This document shows, one piece after another, positions 1 to 11,283 of a stretch of DNA of 64,000 bases (its first letter is position 1; each line of letters opens with the position of its first letter). The stretch spans positions 31,225,095 through 31,289,094 of the forward strand of contig CM066989.1 in NCBI GenBank assembly GCA_033977485.1, given 5' to 3'. This DNA is from Hydrangea macrophylla (Eukaryota > Streptophyta > Magnoliopsida > Cornales > Hydrangeaceae). The notes beneath the pieces are model-generated. The model did no database searches. It saw nothing but the letters and a program-made list of their open reading frames with translations, and was not told where the DNA came from. Position numbers and translations under genes: made by a program.

Positions 1-124
1 CTAGAACTATGGAAACAAAGATAAACTTAAACAAAAAGAATTGAAAAGAACAAATAGAAATGAAAAACAACTAGATAGGTTGGGGAAATAGAAGGTCAAA
101 GAATCAAAGAGAAAATTGAGAAAT

Positions 125-390
125 CTCCACCTCGCGCGAGCGGACCGTGCGAGCGACCCTCACTCGCGCGAATCCCTCCTTGAGGTAAGCCTAAGGCCTG
201 TTATTAATTTTATTTAGAAAAATTTCTAAGTGCCAAAAGTGTGCAAGCGAGCCGCGCGAGCGAACCCCTCGCGCGTGTGATTCTAGGCGTATAATAAAAA
301 GTTGAAAAAATTTTGTCTAAGGGAGAATATCAAGTGGGCGGGCCGCGCGAGCGATTCATCACGCAAGCGGGTCGCACGCGCGATGTGGTC
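125..390. repeat. Cluster of CG-rich palindromic words (CGCGCGAGCG type)
   Basis: Three short paragraphs of the same vocabulary occur at about 129-175, 241-287 and 331-388: words such as CTCGCGCGAG, GCGCGAGCGA and ACGCGCGA set about 8-20 bases apart in AT-rich surroundings. They are not tandem copies. They resemble the TCGATCGA clusters in the Copia and Athila elements further right. Function unknown. Confidence 0.6.
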
Positions 391-774
391 TTTTTTCCTT
401 GTTTCTTTATTTTAAGGTAAATAAGATCAAAATAAGTTTATCCCGACCCCTAAACCTGTCCAAAATGTCCAAAACAGACTCAAAAGGACTTTAAAATGAC
501 TAAAAATAAGAAAAATGACTAAAAATAAAGCTTGGGTTGCCTCCCAAGAAGCGCTATCTTTTATCTTCAGCTAGACCATTCTAGCTCAAGATTTAAGGAG
601 GTCGTAAATCAAAGTTTGTACCCTTTGGGGCGTGATTGCTATGAAGAGTGATGAAATTAGCGAAATACGGTATGCGTGATTGCCGTGGAAAGGTGAGGAT
701 AGCAAAATGCGATGCGCGTGATTGCTATATAGTGCGAGAGGGTAAAAGAAATACCTGATGCTTGATGCCGATGT

Positions 775-1165
775 AAGTTAGATACCGCTTAAGGGACTTG
801 TACCTGATCGTAGGTGATATGAATAGGATATCACTTGACGGACTCACTCCTGATTCTGAATGATAGACGATGATGTGAATAGGATGCCCCTTGACAGACT
901 CAGTCCTGATTCTGATGATTGATTCTGATGACGAGTGAACAGGATACCACTTAAGGGTCTTATACCTGATGGTAGTTGATATGAATAGAATGCCACTTGA
1001 CGGACTCACTCCTGATATTGAATGATAGACGATGAAGTGAATAGGATGCCCCTTGACAGACTCACTCCTGATTCTGATGATAGATTCTAATGACGAGTGA
1101 ACAGGATGTCGCTTGAGGGTCTTATACCTGATTCTAGGAGTGGATAGTAGATAGGACGCCACTGG
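775..1165 (-). repeat. 162-bp tandem repeat, about 2.5 copies
   Basis: Units containing 'ggatgccccttgacagactc' and 'ggatatcacttgacggactc' recur. The minus-strand ORF at 725-1162 shows the period as 54 residues, with the block beginning RYKTLK repeated almost unchanged. The ORF is open only because the unit length is a multiple of three. I see no protein family and treat it as non-coding satellite-like sequence in the element leader. Confidence 0.75.
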
Positions 1166-3429
1166 GGGTCTTATATCTGATCTTGATTTGAATGTGAATG
1201 GTTAGCCCTGAGCAAGGGATAGATTTCTTAACAATCTACCAAGGAGAAGACTAATATGATCTATGGATCTGAGCAGATGGTTCAGTGTGAAGTTGGCGAG
1301 TCTAGGCAAAGGTTGATGTTGTTGCTCGGTTAGTGGCGAGCTTTTTGGGTCATTTGAGAGTAGTGTCGGAACCAGTTATCCCTGCTATAGAAAGTATGCA
1401 TTGTCTGCTATGCTAAAAGATATGAATGGATTGTGAAAGTTGTGTCTTGCTAAGTATACGTATTTACAAGAGTATAATGCATGAATCTATCATCTGTGAA
1501 AGAATGCTCATGAGTTAGTGGATATTGACTGTCTTATCGCCTGTTAAGCACTAGAAGACAAAGTATTTGACTGTGTAGGCTCAGTGCCCCAGTGATATTC
1601 CTTGAGAAGGACCCAATTTTTTAGTATTTGATTTCTCTCGAGCTCTCTTTCTCTCTGAAACCGTTTTTACCTTTGGCGCCCTCACAAGTTTTCACCGAAT
1701 TTGGTTATGTGATCATTGTACTTCAGTGTATCTTGTTATTTGAAAGTATGTGGCAACCCCGTTGTTTGGAATGATTCAAGTATGTGATTTAGTGAACCCA
1801 ACAAGGCCTGTGTGAATCAACGTGGACTTTACTCGGTTGTAACGTAGGCCATGGTCATGGGTTGAGAAATAAAAGGATCGTATGAAGGCTTAAGTATATT
1901 TTGAAAAGTCAGTTGAGATTTCCGAGATCACCTTATGCCCTGCTTTTTTCCTTCTTTTGATTTTTCCCTTTTTCTTTTCGTTCTTGTTTTTGTATTCATC
2001 CCAATCTAGTGTGGGGTACGTTATTGCTGAGTAAAGTATGTACTGGGGATAATTGCCCCACTTTGAAGTATGTATTCGAGTCCGATCGTATCTTTTGTGG
2101 ATTTTCTCCAGCTTTGCATTGAGTTCTATTTTGTTTATTTTCTCTTTCTTTCTCTGTTTTCTTTTTGGCATTGCCCTAGTATAGGGGGTGATCCTCAGGG
2201 GTTTAAGTTTGAAATGAAATTATCGCATTGCTCAAGTGGGCTAGCGAGGGAAAGTAGTGTATAGATAGCTGAAATGATTGCCTCAAATCATTTTAACACA
2301 AGTCGAGTTGGGTGCAGAGATCACATATATGCATCATTGAAGTTAGAGATCCTGAGTTTGCGTATTTACTTTCCTGATGAGGATTAAGGGGTCTCATATA
2401 GGCCAGCAGTGATCGTGATGACCTCTTTTGCTGAGATGTGGGGGGCAAAGATTGCCCCAGTCTATGTATGTCATGATCTTGAGAATTGACCAAGGAGTTC
2501 CTATTCTTGAATGCCAGTCGGCTGTCTACTCTGTTCTTGTGTACTTAGATGACATCAAGCGTTTGTGAATATGCATTAAGTGCACCTTTTGTCTTCTAAT
2601 TCTGGTTAAGATAGTGAGCATTGTCAGAGGATGAAATGGCCAATTTGTTGGTCTGAGTTATTCTCAACATAACGTTTGTATTGATAGTACTTTTAAGTAG
2701 AACCAGATATAGCTTTATTACGTCCAAAAGTCTAGTACAATGTCTAATTTGTATTCAACAAGTAGTGAGATAGTCATATCCATCATACTCATAAGATTTA
2801 AGGAATGAGAGCAAAATGACAGTTATTGAGTGATGCAAAGAATTTTTGTTTTTCATTTAAAAGTATGTACTATATGTAAAGCAGACAAAGCATAAATTCA
2901 ATAGTATAGAGAAACTGCCCCTGTGTGACATATGATGAGAAGTAATGTTTCAAGACAGTGGGCCTAGTATTGGGTCTCTTACGAGAGTCGTCTCAGGCAC
3001 GGCCAGAGCTTGTGGATGTATATAGGTAGAAATAGGCCTATTAGTTCAGCGGCTTGACGGTTCGAACAATCACGAATGCGTTGGTACTGCTCGGATTTGG
3101 CCTCCCCTGATTTTGTCCTCCGACCCTGCTCAGGCTTGGCGCTTCGACATGTTTGGATTCAGAATTTAGAGCTGTTTGGACTAGTTGTTGAATTCAGACT
3201 TTCTCGATCCTTGGAGAAGTTGGTGATGCTGAGAGTAGGCTGAGCGTGTAGAAGCTTCACATGTTGACCTCTGTCAGAAATGTACCTATAGTGGGGGTTA
3301 GAAGAAGTAGAGGTAAATGTAAAGTTAGTAAGTCACTTTAAAGAAGAGAAACAGGGATTCTTCTCCTAGTGACTCGTTAGAGATGAGAGAGTACTGCCCC
3401 AGTATAATGTGTGTTCCCAAGGTATGAGA

Positions 3430-3970
3430 TGCATCTGGATAACCTTTCGGTGTCACCGAATGTCTTTGAAAAATGGATTTGTCCTTGGGGAGTTTTATTT
3501 TTTTGAAAGGTGAGAATGAGCTTTGAAAAGTTTAATTGTCTTTCGACGTAGTTTATGAGTTTGAAAAAGTTTATCCACCCCTGGTCTATATACAGGTGCA
3601 AGGGAAGGATAGAGAAAAATCAGGTAGCCTTTTGGCTCTATTTTACAAATTTGAGAAAGTGTATCCATCCTTGTTAAAATGTAAGGAAAAGATAAGTAAG
3701 AATGGGCAGCCTTTCGGTGCCATTATGAAATTTTGAAAAAGTGTATCCATCCTTGTTAAAATGTAAGGAATAAGTAAGAATGGGCAGCCTTTCGGCGCCA
3801 TTATGAAGTTTTGAAAAAGTGTAGACATCCTTGTTAAAATGTAAGGAGAGGATAAGTGAGAATGGGCAGCCCTTCGGCGCCATTTTGAGTTTTGAAAAGT
3901 TTATCTGCCCTCGATTTATATAAGGTGCTGATAGAAAAAAATCGGACAGCCTTTCAGCGCCGTTCCGTAT
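3430..3970 (-). repeat. About 79-bp tandem repeat in leader
   Basis: The unit carries GGGCAGCCTTTCGGCGCCATT followed by a stretch with 'gtatccatccttgttaaaat' and 'gtaagga'. Clear copies are marked by GGGCAGC near 3704, 3783 and 3864, with more diverged copies near 3440, 3625 and 3944, a spacing of about 79 bases. Overlapping ORFs on both strands here follow the repeat and are not genes. Confidence 0.8.
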
Positions 3971-4442
3971 TTTGAAAAGTTTTGAATGTACACGTGTAGA
4001 ATGTAACTATGTGGAGGGGTTGACGTCTAATGTAGACTTATTTAGGTCAGGTTCCCGAACCTTTAAACCTCCGGTGCCGTAGCACCTTCTCAAGTTGGTG
4101 GTTTCGAGCGGAGGAACTTTTGGTGCTGGTACTGACGGTACTACTGCAACGGCCATGCCACTTACTAATCCTCCTATCTAATCTTAAAGGGTTTCAGTTT
4201 CAGAACCGAGTTATGTCATGCTTGATGCAAGTGTGTAGTGTGTATAGCGGTAAAGTACAGCATTGGCCTTGTAGTTTCAATATGGCATCGGCCTTGCAGT
4301 TTCTTTTAAGAGACGCAAGTACCTGTGAAAACAAGTTTATAACCTACAAAAGAATTATAGAAGTATACAGTAGTTAGTAAAAGAAATGCCCCTTTAGAAT
4401 ATGAAAACCACCAAAGTGACGGCCTGAGTCCTCTTAAGTGTG

Positions 4443-4460
4443 TCCCCAGCAGAGTCACCA
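4443..4460 (-). other. Primer-binding site of Ogre/Tat-like element
   Basis: The minus strand reads TGGTGACTCTGCTGGGGA two bases after the LTR end CGCGACA. It differs at one base from TGGCGACTCTGCTGGGGA, a string I recall from Ogre/Tat elements as complementary to a tRNA 3' end. It fixes orientation as minus and the LTR inner end at 4463. Confidence 0.85.
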
Positions 4461-4924
4461 ACTGTCGCGCCCGCCCCAAAAAATGGGGGTCGTTCCTTCG
4501 AGGGTCGCGGCCGTTTTAAAAGGAAATAAAATAAAATAAGATATAAGGCTTAAAGCAGCGAACAAAAGCGTGAAAAAGAAATGCATGAAAGTACGTACAA
4601 GTGGGGGTAGGGCCAGTAATAGTTTTTAGAGTCGCCACCTAACGTTATCGGGAGTTAAGATCCTTGCAAAGACGATTAGAGTAATCATCTTTGACATTGA
4701 GAAATAGTTTGAGAAAAGTAGGCCCTTTTAAAAGTGTGACTCTTGATAGTCGTGCAAAAACCAGAGTTCTTGAAGTGGATTCAGGGACTCGATTATGTCG
4801 AGGGAATGTATTAGGCACCCTTGAACATCCATGACACTCGGTTGCTAATTTAGTGATTTTCATAGTAACGGGGCAGAAGTAAGAAGTAGTAGAATACATA
4901 TACAAGAAATTAAATGCGAGCATC

Positions 4925-5215
4925 CATGACACACGGTTGCTGATTTACGTATCTCGATACGAGATAGTTTTGAAAGAAAATAGTTATCGTCGCACCCAAG
5001 TGTGGGTTGCATACGTATCTCAACTCGAGATAGTTTGAAAATATGTATACGTATCTCAACACGAGATAGTTTTGAAAGTAGTACGTATCTCGACTCAAGA
5101 TAGTTTTGAAAGTATGTACTACGTATCTCGATACGAGATAGTTTGAAAGTGAAGTTATGGCCGCACCCAAGTGTGGGTTGCATACATATCTCGACTCGAG
5201 AATAAAGTCATACGT
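4925..5215. repeat. Short tandem repeats (ACGTATCTCGA...GAGATAGTTTTGAAAG)
   Basis: A unit of about 36 bases, ACGTATCTCGACTCGAGATAGTTTTGAAAGT, recurs at about 4946, 5012, 5049, 5084, 5122 and 5186. It is interrupted twice by a longer block containing 'cgcacccaagtgtgggttgc'. Each unit contains an imperfect palindrome around CTCGA(T/C)(A/T)CGAG. It lies in the R/U5 half of the Ogre-like LTR. Confidence 0.75.
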
Positions 5216-5474
5216 AGTTCTGTGCTGTGTATGTGTGTGAGTGTTTGGTCGATCTAGACCGTGAGTGTATGAAATAATGTTTTGAGTTAAGTCGGTGTGG
5301 CTAGGAACTTTAACCTGTACGGTGTAGTCCTAGGCCTTAACCTTTGAGAAAGTAGTGAGTTGTGAGAAAGTGTTTTTGAGTAAAAAGTTGGGGTAGATCG
5401 ATCGTGCGATGAGTTTTTTTTGTTTTTTTTTTTATATTTTTTTATATTTTTATGATTTTTTTGTCTTTTGTTTT

Positions 5475-5695
5475 ATGTGCCGAAAGTAAGGATCGGTACC
5501 CAAGTAATGAGAAAGTGTGCCAGAAGTAAAGGTCGGTGCCCAATTAATAAAAAAGTGCCGGAAGTAAGGGTCGGTGCCTAAGTAATGAAAAGTGCCGGAT
5601 GTAAGGGTCGGTGCCCAAGTAATGAAAAAGTGCCGGAAGTAAGGGTCAGTGCCCAAGTAATGAAAAAGTACCGAAAGTAAGGGTCGGTGCCCATG
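5475..5695. repeat. 38-bp tandem repeat, 6 copies
   Basis: The unit is roughly GTGCCGGAAGTAAGGGTCGG followed by TGCCCAAGTAATGAAAAA. The GGTCGG marker recurs near 5490, 5531, 5569, 5606, 5644 and 5682. It lies in the R/U5 half of the LTR. The minus-strand ORF over it is a by-product of the repeat. Confidence 0.85.
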
Positions 5696-5929
5696 AAAAG
5701 TGTGAAGACTTACCTGTCTTACCTGTGCTGTTTGCAGATTCCAAGCAAAGGTGGCATTGGAGTTTTATTTTTGAGAAAGCCCATTTTTTGTATTTTTCTT
5801 TTCGTCTTCTTTTTTTGTATTTTTGATTTTAATACCGGAAGAAAGGGATGGTGCCTAATGCAAATGGAGAGAAGTATCATTTTTTTTTGTGTTTCTTGAT
5901 TTTATCAATGAATGTCTATAACAGGAGAT

Positions 5930-6370
5930 AAAGTGCAGCCGGGTGGGTCATTAGATCTCATTCCAGCTGATGCAGGATATAAAGTCCAATCGGGTGGAAT
6001 TTGAAGGTCTCCTTCCAATTGGCGCAAGATATAGCAGTTTGATAAAGTTTAGCCGGGTGGGTCATTAGATCTCCTTCTGGCTGACGCAGGATATAAAGTC
6101 CAATAAGGTGGAGTTCGAGGCCTCCTTCTGACTGGCGCAAGATATAACAGTTTGATAAAGTTTAGCCGGGTGGGTCATTAGATCTCCTTCCGGCTGACGC
6201 AGGATATAAAGTCCAATCGGGTGGAGTTCGAAGGTCTCCTTCCGCCTGGCGCAAGATATAACAGTTTGTTAAAGTTCAGCCGGGGTGGATTATTAGATCT
6301 CCTTCCGGCTGACGCAGGATATAAAGTCCAATCGGGTGGAGTTCGAAAGTCTCCTTCCGACTGGCAAAAA
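5930..6370. repeat. 113-bp tandem repeat, 4 copies
   Basis: The unit contains AGCCGGGTGGGTCATTAGAT, then 'gcaggatataaagtccaat', then a second half 'gtctccttccgactggcgcaagata'. The marker GGGTGGGTCA falls at about 5941, 6055, 6168 and 6282, a regular 113-114 bp step. The two halves resemble each other, so the unit may itself be an old duplication. Confidence 0.85.
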
Positions 6371-6893
6371 AAGAAAGAAAAAGGCAGAATATCCGACCAA
6401 TGGATTTATAGGGAGACCAGACCACTAACAGTATGAGTTAAGGATGTTACCTGTGCAGAGGCAACTATTGAAGTTCAGTCGATGTTTGTTGAGAAAGAAT
6501 GAAAGAAATTTGAGAAACGTTGCAGAATTAATTTGAGAAGGCCCAAGTCGTATTTCTACACAAAATCGACTTAAATGGACGTCATGGTTAGGTCTGGAAG
6601 GGCCGGAATAGTCAAGATGTAAATTGTACATTTGAATAGTACCCGTACGTATACTGTATGTATGAATAGTGCCCGCATGTATGAATAGTATCATATATAT
6701 GAATAGTACTATATGTAAGAATAGTGCACGTATGTATACTATATGTATGACATTAGAGGTGCTTACGATGGAGTTTGGATTTTATTTAGGCAATGTAGCC
6801 AAACAGGGCTTGGGAGAGGAGAAAGGTTAGGGATTCCCAAACAAAGCCTAAGGGATAGAGTGAATTGGTAATTTTTTGGAAGGAGGGGACCTC

Positions 6894-6902
6894 CTATTTA
6901 TA
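6894..6902 (-). promoter_or_regulatory. LTR TATA box
   Basis: The minus strand reads TATAAATAG within 'cctataaataggaggtcc', about 2.2 kb into the LTR and in the element's sense direction. This is the expected form for an LTR core promoter and divides a long U3 (6903-9085) from R/U5. Confidence 0.6.
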
Positions 6903-7129
6903 GGAAAATTTTTGATTTGAACATTAATTAAAAAATGATTATAATAATAAAAATAATAAAGTAATAATATATCTAGATATTGTGTGTGTGTGTCGTGTTC
7001 TCCGGGGTTTTTCGAAAAGCTACGCGGTTAAAAACTGGGCCGCTGGGTTCTCTCGACTAACACATAATTTTGAAGTCCGAATCGGATTTTTAAAACGTTG
7101 TTTAGCCCACATTCGGCATCAGTTATGGC

Positions 7130-8310
7130 AAAATGCGCCAATCGAGGCGTACTATCCAAAATTCGATGTCAGAATGAGACGAAATTATATGGATCTCTTT
7201 ATTTTAATGTGAGGAGTATTTTCCTCCAATCAGAAAGTGACTCCTATGGCGCGATTGGCTCAAATCTGGATTACTTAGTTGCTAAGCAAAGAAAATATCT
7301 AGATATCTATACACGCCCCGCGCTTTCGAATTTTCTGGAAGGCAGTGCGACAAAAACTTGGACATTCGCGGTCCTCTTGACAAACGCGAAATTTTAGTGC
7401 AAAAATGAAATTCTTGAATGCCATCTGACTCATATTATGCATCTGTCTTGACAAATCCGTTAATTAAAATGCACTTTTTGGAATCTGGTATTGGATTGAG
7501 ACGAAATTTTATGGATCCCTTCACTTTAATGAAGGAGTATTCTCCTCCAATTAGAAAGTGAATCCTATGGCGCGATTGGCCCAAATCTGGATTACTTAGT
7601 CGCTAAGCAAAGAAAATATCTAGATATCTGTACGTGCGCCGCGCTTTCGAATTTTCTGGAAGGCAGTACGACAAAAACTTGGACATTCGCGGTCCTATTG
7701 ACAAGCGCGAAATTTAGTGCAAAAATATCTAGATTACTTTGTCGCTAAGCAAAGAAAATATCTAGATATCTGTACGTGCGCCGCGCTTTCAAATTTTCTG
7801 GAAGGCAGTACGACGAAAACTTGGACATTCGCGGTCCTCTTGACAAACGCAAAATTTTAGTGCAAAAATGGAATTCTTGAAACGCCATCTGACTCGTATT
7901 AAGCATCTGTCTTGACAAATCCATTAATTAAAATGCACTATTTCGGAATCTGGTATCGGATTGAGACGAAATTTTATGGATCCCTTCATTTTAATGTAAG
8001 GAGTATTCTCCTCCAATCAGAAAGTGACTCCTATGGCGCGATTGGCCCAAATTTGAATTACTTAGTCGTTAAGCAAAGAAAATATCTAGATATCTATACA
8101 CGGGTCGCACTTTCGAATTTTCTGGAACGTAGTACAACGAAAACTTGGACATTCGCGGTCCTCTTGACAAACGCGGAATTGTGGTGTAAAAATTGAATTC
8201 TTGAAATGCCATCTGACTCGTATTAAGCACCTGTCTTGATAAATCCGTTAATTAAAATGCACTTTTTTCATAATCTGGTATCGGATTGAGACGAAGTTTA
8301 CAGGGATTTC
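7130..8310. repeat. About 323-bp tandem repeat, three full copies and one partial
   Basis: Markers GAGACGAAATTTTATGGATC (about 7175, 7498, 7965, 8290) and TTACTTAGTCGCTAAGCAAAG (about 7271, 7592, 7734, 8058) give a 321-325 bp period with one 142-bp truncated copy at about 7592-7734. It lies in U3 of the LTR. The plus-strand ORFs in this block share peptide strings because they sit in repeated units. Confidence 0.85.
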
Positions 8311-9060
8311 TCCGTCTCGATGTACAAGGTGTTTTAATCCTGACCAAAAATATCACATCCGATTTGTTCTTGAAGACAAAGACTTTATGGTGATTTATAA
8401 GTATAAATTGACGCGCCTGTGAGCGATCTTATCGCAGTTTTGCAACTTTTTCGTTTGATGGCAATGAAATTTCTGAAGGTTCTTCATCTTGACAAATTTG
8501 AATTTTTGGCATCAATTTTAAACCTTTCGAAGTTTTCTGGCGATGAAATGGAATTTTTCCGTGTGATACCGACGCCTGATAAAGTATTTTTTTCAGATTC
8601 GGTGTTCAATTGTGATGAAATTTTAGGGAGTCCTCGGTAATGTCACACACTTCCATTCTATCATAAAAAATGCTTGTTCTGACACCCGAAAAGCTAAAAA
8701 AGTAATCCCGGTCCCTTTCTGGCAAATAGCAGATTCGTCCGAACTTTAAACAATGATTATTTCTTTGCCTGAGGTTCGATTTTGACGATTCGAAGTCTAG
8801 GGACCTTGTATTTATGAACTCTTCATACCCATCAGACTCGATGTACATTATCTGTCCGTCTCTTTATAGGTGGGCAAAAAAAAGGGTGTCTATGGCTGAT
8901 CCGACATACTTTTGAAACCATGTTGGTGGGTATTCAAATTAACAATAATTTAATTTGACATTTAATTTTGACCTCCAGATATTCTGATTAGGACTCCATC
9001 TTTTCCTTCCTCGATTTGCGTGCCTAGTGGGCTCCCCCTATGATAGTTATTTCTTTTTTT
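8311..9060. other. Outer part of Ogre-like LTR, no gene
   Basis: This is U3 sequence between the 323-bp array and the LTR edge. It contains only short chance ORFs on both strands (for example 8419-8640 and 8606-8848) without any recognisable motif. A second 'gggtgtcta' string near 8884 echoes the LTR terminus. Confidence 0.5.
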
Positions 9061-9090
9061 GATAGGTCAAAATGGGGTGTCTACAGGTAC

Positions 9091-11081
9091 TTGATCCATT
9101 TATGATCACTTAAAGAAATTTGGTTCTACATGCTTTGTTCTCTTACCTAGTATTGAGCGTACAAAATTGTTTCCAAAATCTACGCTTTGTATTTTTATTG
9201 GGTATGGTGTAGAACAAAAGGGATACCGATGTTACACCCCTATCACTCGGCGTATTCGGGTTTTAAGGAACGTTACTTTTTGGGAAAACATTCCTTATAT
9301 GGATCTTCCTAAATGTAACTCTCCTACTACTGTTGAGTTCATAGACCCCTTTTCCATCTTACTCTCCCGACCATCTTCCTTCTGACTCTCCCCCTTCCTC
9401 TCCATCGCCCTCCCCACCTACTGATACCACCACTGATGCCCCTTCTAAACCTACACCTACTGCACAGCCCATACCCAGGTATCCATCTCGTACTCATGCT
9501 CCTCCATCTTCACTTAATGACTATTACTGTTATGCGACCTTTGTTATCGACCTCCATAAACCTCAGACCTACAGAGAAGCAAGTTTGTATCTTGAATGGT
9601 CCAAGGCTATGGAAGTAGAGTTGCAAGAATTGGAGCGTACTAATACTTGGGAACTAACCTCTTTACCTTCTGGAAAGTCTGTTGTTGGATTTAGGTGGGT
9701 CTATAAAATTAAGACTCATGCTGATGGCTCCATTGAAAGATATAAAGCTCGCCTTGTGGCTAAAGGTTTTAATTTTACTCAGGATTATGGTCTGGACTAC
9801 GAAGAGACATTTGCTCCTATTTCTCGCATGACTACTGTTAGGACTGCCATTGCTATTGCTGCCTTGCACCATTGGGATCTCCATCAAATGGATGTAAAAA
9901 ATGCATTCCTCAATGGTGATCTTTGTGAGGAAGTCTACATGGAGCCTCCCCCTGGTCTTGCTCATCAACCTGGTTAGGTGTGTCACCTTCGTCGTGCTCT
10001 TTATGGGCTCAAACAAGCACCTTGGGCCTGGTTTAAGAAATTCTACTCCACCATTCTCACCTTTGGCTTTCGACAAAGTGATAATGATTCAGCTTTATTC
10101 ATTCGTCATAGTTCTCATGGTGATGTATTCTTCCTCATTTATGTTGATGATATGATCCTTATAGGCAATGGTCTTCAAGGTATTCGTGTACTAAAGCCTT
10201 CTTATCTCGGACGTTCGAAATGATTGATTTGGGTTTTCTCAGTTATTTTCTTGGTATTGAGATTGGTCGTAGTAGCAAGGCTATATATAATATCCTCAAC
10301 ATTCCTCATCTCTCTGATGGAAAGGTTGCAAACACTCCACTTCTAGTGAATGTCGAGTTTTGCCCGTCTGATGGTGAGCTTCTGAAAAATCCTACCCTTT
10401 ATCGACAACTCGTTGACATGTTGACCTACATGACTATCACTCGTCCTGACATTGCTCATGCTGTCCATGTTGTTTCACAATTTATGGCTGCCCCTCTCAC
10501 TACTCATTACTCTACAGTCCTTCGTATTGTTCGGTATATTCGTGGCACACTTCATTGTGGCCTCCTTCTTTCTTCTTCCTGTGTTCCTTGTCTTACTGCA
10601 TATTCTAATGCTGACTGGAAGGCAATAGCACAGATCATAAATCTGCTACTGGGTATCTTATTTATCTTGGTGACTCCCTAGTTTCTTGGAAGAGTAAGAA
10701 ACAGTCTGTTGTCTCTCGATCCAGTGCTGAATCCGAGTACCGTGCTCTTGCCATTACTATTGCAGAGATTGTTTGGTTCTTCCACTTACTTGTTGATCTT
10801 GGACTTTCTCAGGCTCAACACACATCCTTTTTTTTGTGACAATAAGAGTGCCATACATATCTCTCATAATGATGTGTTTCACAAATGTACTGAACATATT
10901 GAGCTTGATTGTCATTTGGCTCGACATCATTATAAAAATGGCACCATCACCTTCCCACATATCTCCACTGAAAATCAGCTTGCTGATATGCTTACTAAAT
11001 CTCATCCATTTCTGCGCTTTGCTACTCTAAGTTCCAAACTTCAGTTGCTGCCAATTCCGGCGCCTAAAGTTTGACGGGGGG
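9091..11081 (+). pseudogene. Copia polyprotein fragment (integrase C-terminus, RT, RNase H)
   Basis: Pieces of a Copia pol read in order. An integrase C-terminal segment lies at 9120-9330 (IFIGYGVEQKGY, RCYTP, VTFWEN). Reverse transcriptase lies at 9585-10210 ([39 protein letters not shown] and the catalytic YVDD at 10140-10151). An RNase H region with SAESEYRAL and FFCDNKSA follows, ending with QLADMLTK and a stop at 11072. The 5' part (gag, protease, integrase core) is gone, cut off at the Ogre-like LTR edge. There is a stop at 9975-9977, frame changes near 9390-9580, 10220 and the T-run near 10825, and a short deletion after the 'LGIEIGRSSK' segment. Dead copy. Confidence 0.9.
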
Positions 11082-11283
11082 TATTAGCAATATTATCTCC
11101 TTGACTCTCTCTAATGATTATCATCACGTGTAGTTTGACTATATATATGATTCTCATTGATTGTAGATTAGATAGGATTATATTCTAGATGTATCTTTTC
11201 CTTTTTTGATCCACATGTGTATGCTATCTCTTTGTATGTATACTTGAATGTAATAATAGAAAAGTCATCAATTTTCTCACACA
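11071..11283 (+). mobile_element. Polypurine tract and 3' LTR of the Copia fragment
   Basis: The polyprotein stop overlaps a purine run (GACGGGGGG, 11073-11081) followed by TATTAGCAATATTATCTCC. Copia LTRs usually start TGTTAG, so TG appears mutated to TA. The likely end is ...TTTTCTCACA near 11283, giving an LTR of about 200 bp. The 5' LTR is absent, so neither end can be checked by pairing. Confidence 0.55.

Larger units (their letters stand above)
1..4442 (-). mobile_element. Ogre/Tat-like element leader (internal region, partial)
   Basis: This stretch lies just downstream (minus-strand sense) of a primer-binding site and LTR at 4443-9085, so it is the 5' untranslated/leader part of that element; the coding region would be off the left edge. 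No gag or pol motif is visible. It holds three repeat blocks, listed separately, and otherwise unstructured AT-rich sequence with only short chance ORFs. Near 531-555 a minus-strand GGGAGGCAACCCAAGC block resembles a string I recall from several plant Ty3 elements, so the first 0.6 kb could belong to another nested element. Long leaders are usual in the Ogre group. Assignment to the same element is inference from adjacency. Confidence 0.55.
4463..9085 (-). mobile_element. Ogre/Tat-like LTR, 4.6 kb
   Basis: On the minus strand the LTR begins TGTAGACACCCCATTTTGAC at 9085, a start I recall from Ogre-type LTRs, and ends GGGGCGGGCGCGACA at 4463, next to the primer-binding site. Length is 4623 bp, in the very long class seen in this lineage. 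A TATA box lies about 2.2 kb into it (6894-6902). The body holds four separate tandem arrays plus short runs of 'gaatagt' words near 6625-6750. The partner LTR would be off the left edge. The outer boundary falls inside a Copia reading frame, so the element inserted there; GGTAC at 9086-9090 is the candidate target duplication but its twin is outside the window. Confidence 0.8.

Noticed and set aside
725..1162. Open frame of 145 codons on the minus strand
   Set aside because: It is a 162-bp tandem repeat read in frame; no protein motif and no start or stop context.
5450..5656. Minus-strand ORF with repeating YLGTDPYFRH peptide
   Set aside because: Product of the 38-bp tandem repeat in the LTR.
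7098..8196. Similar plus-strand ORFs at 7098-7397 and 7912-8196
   Set aside because: Their similarity comes from the 323-bp LTR repeat; no coding signature.
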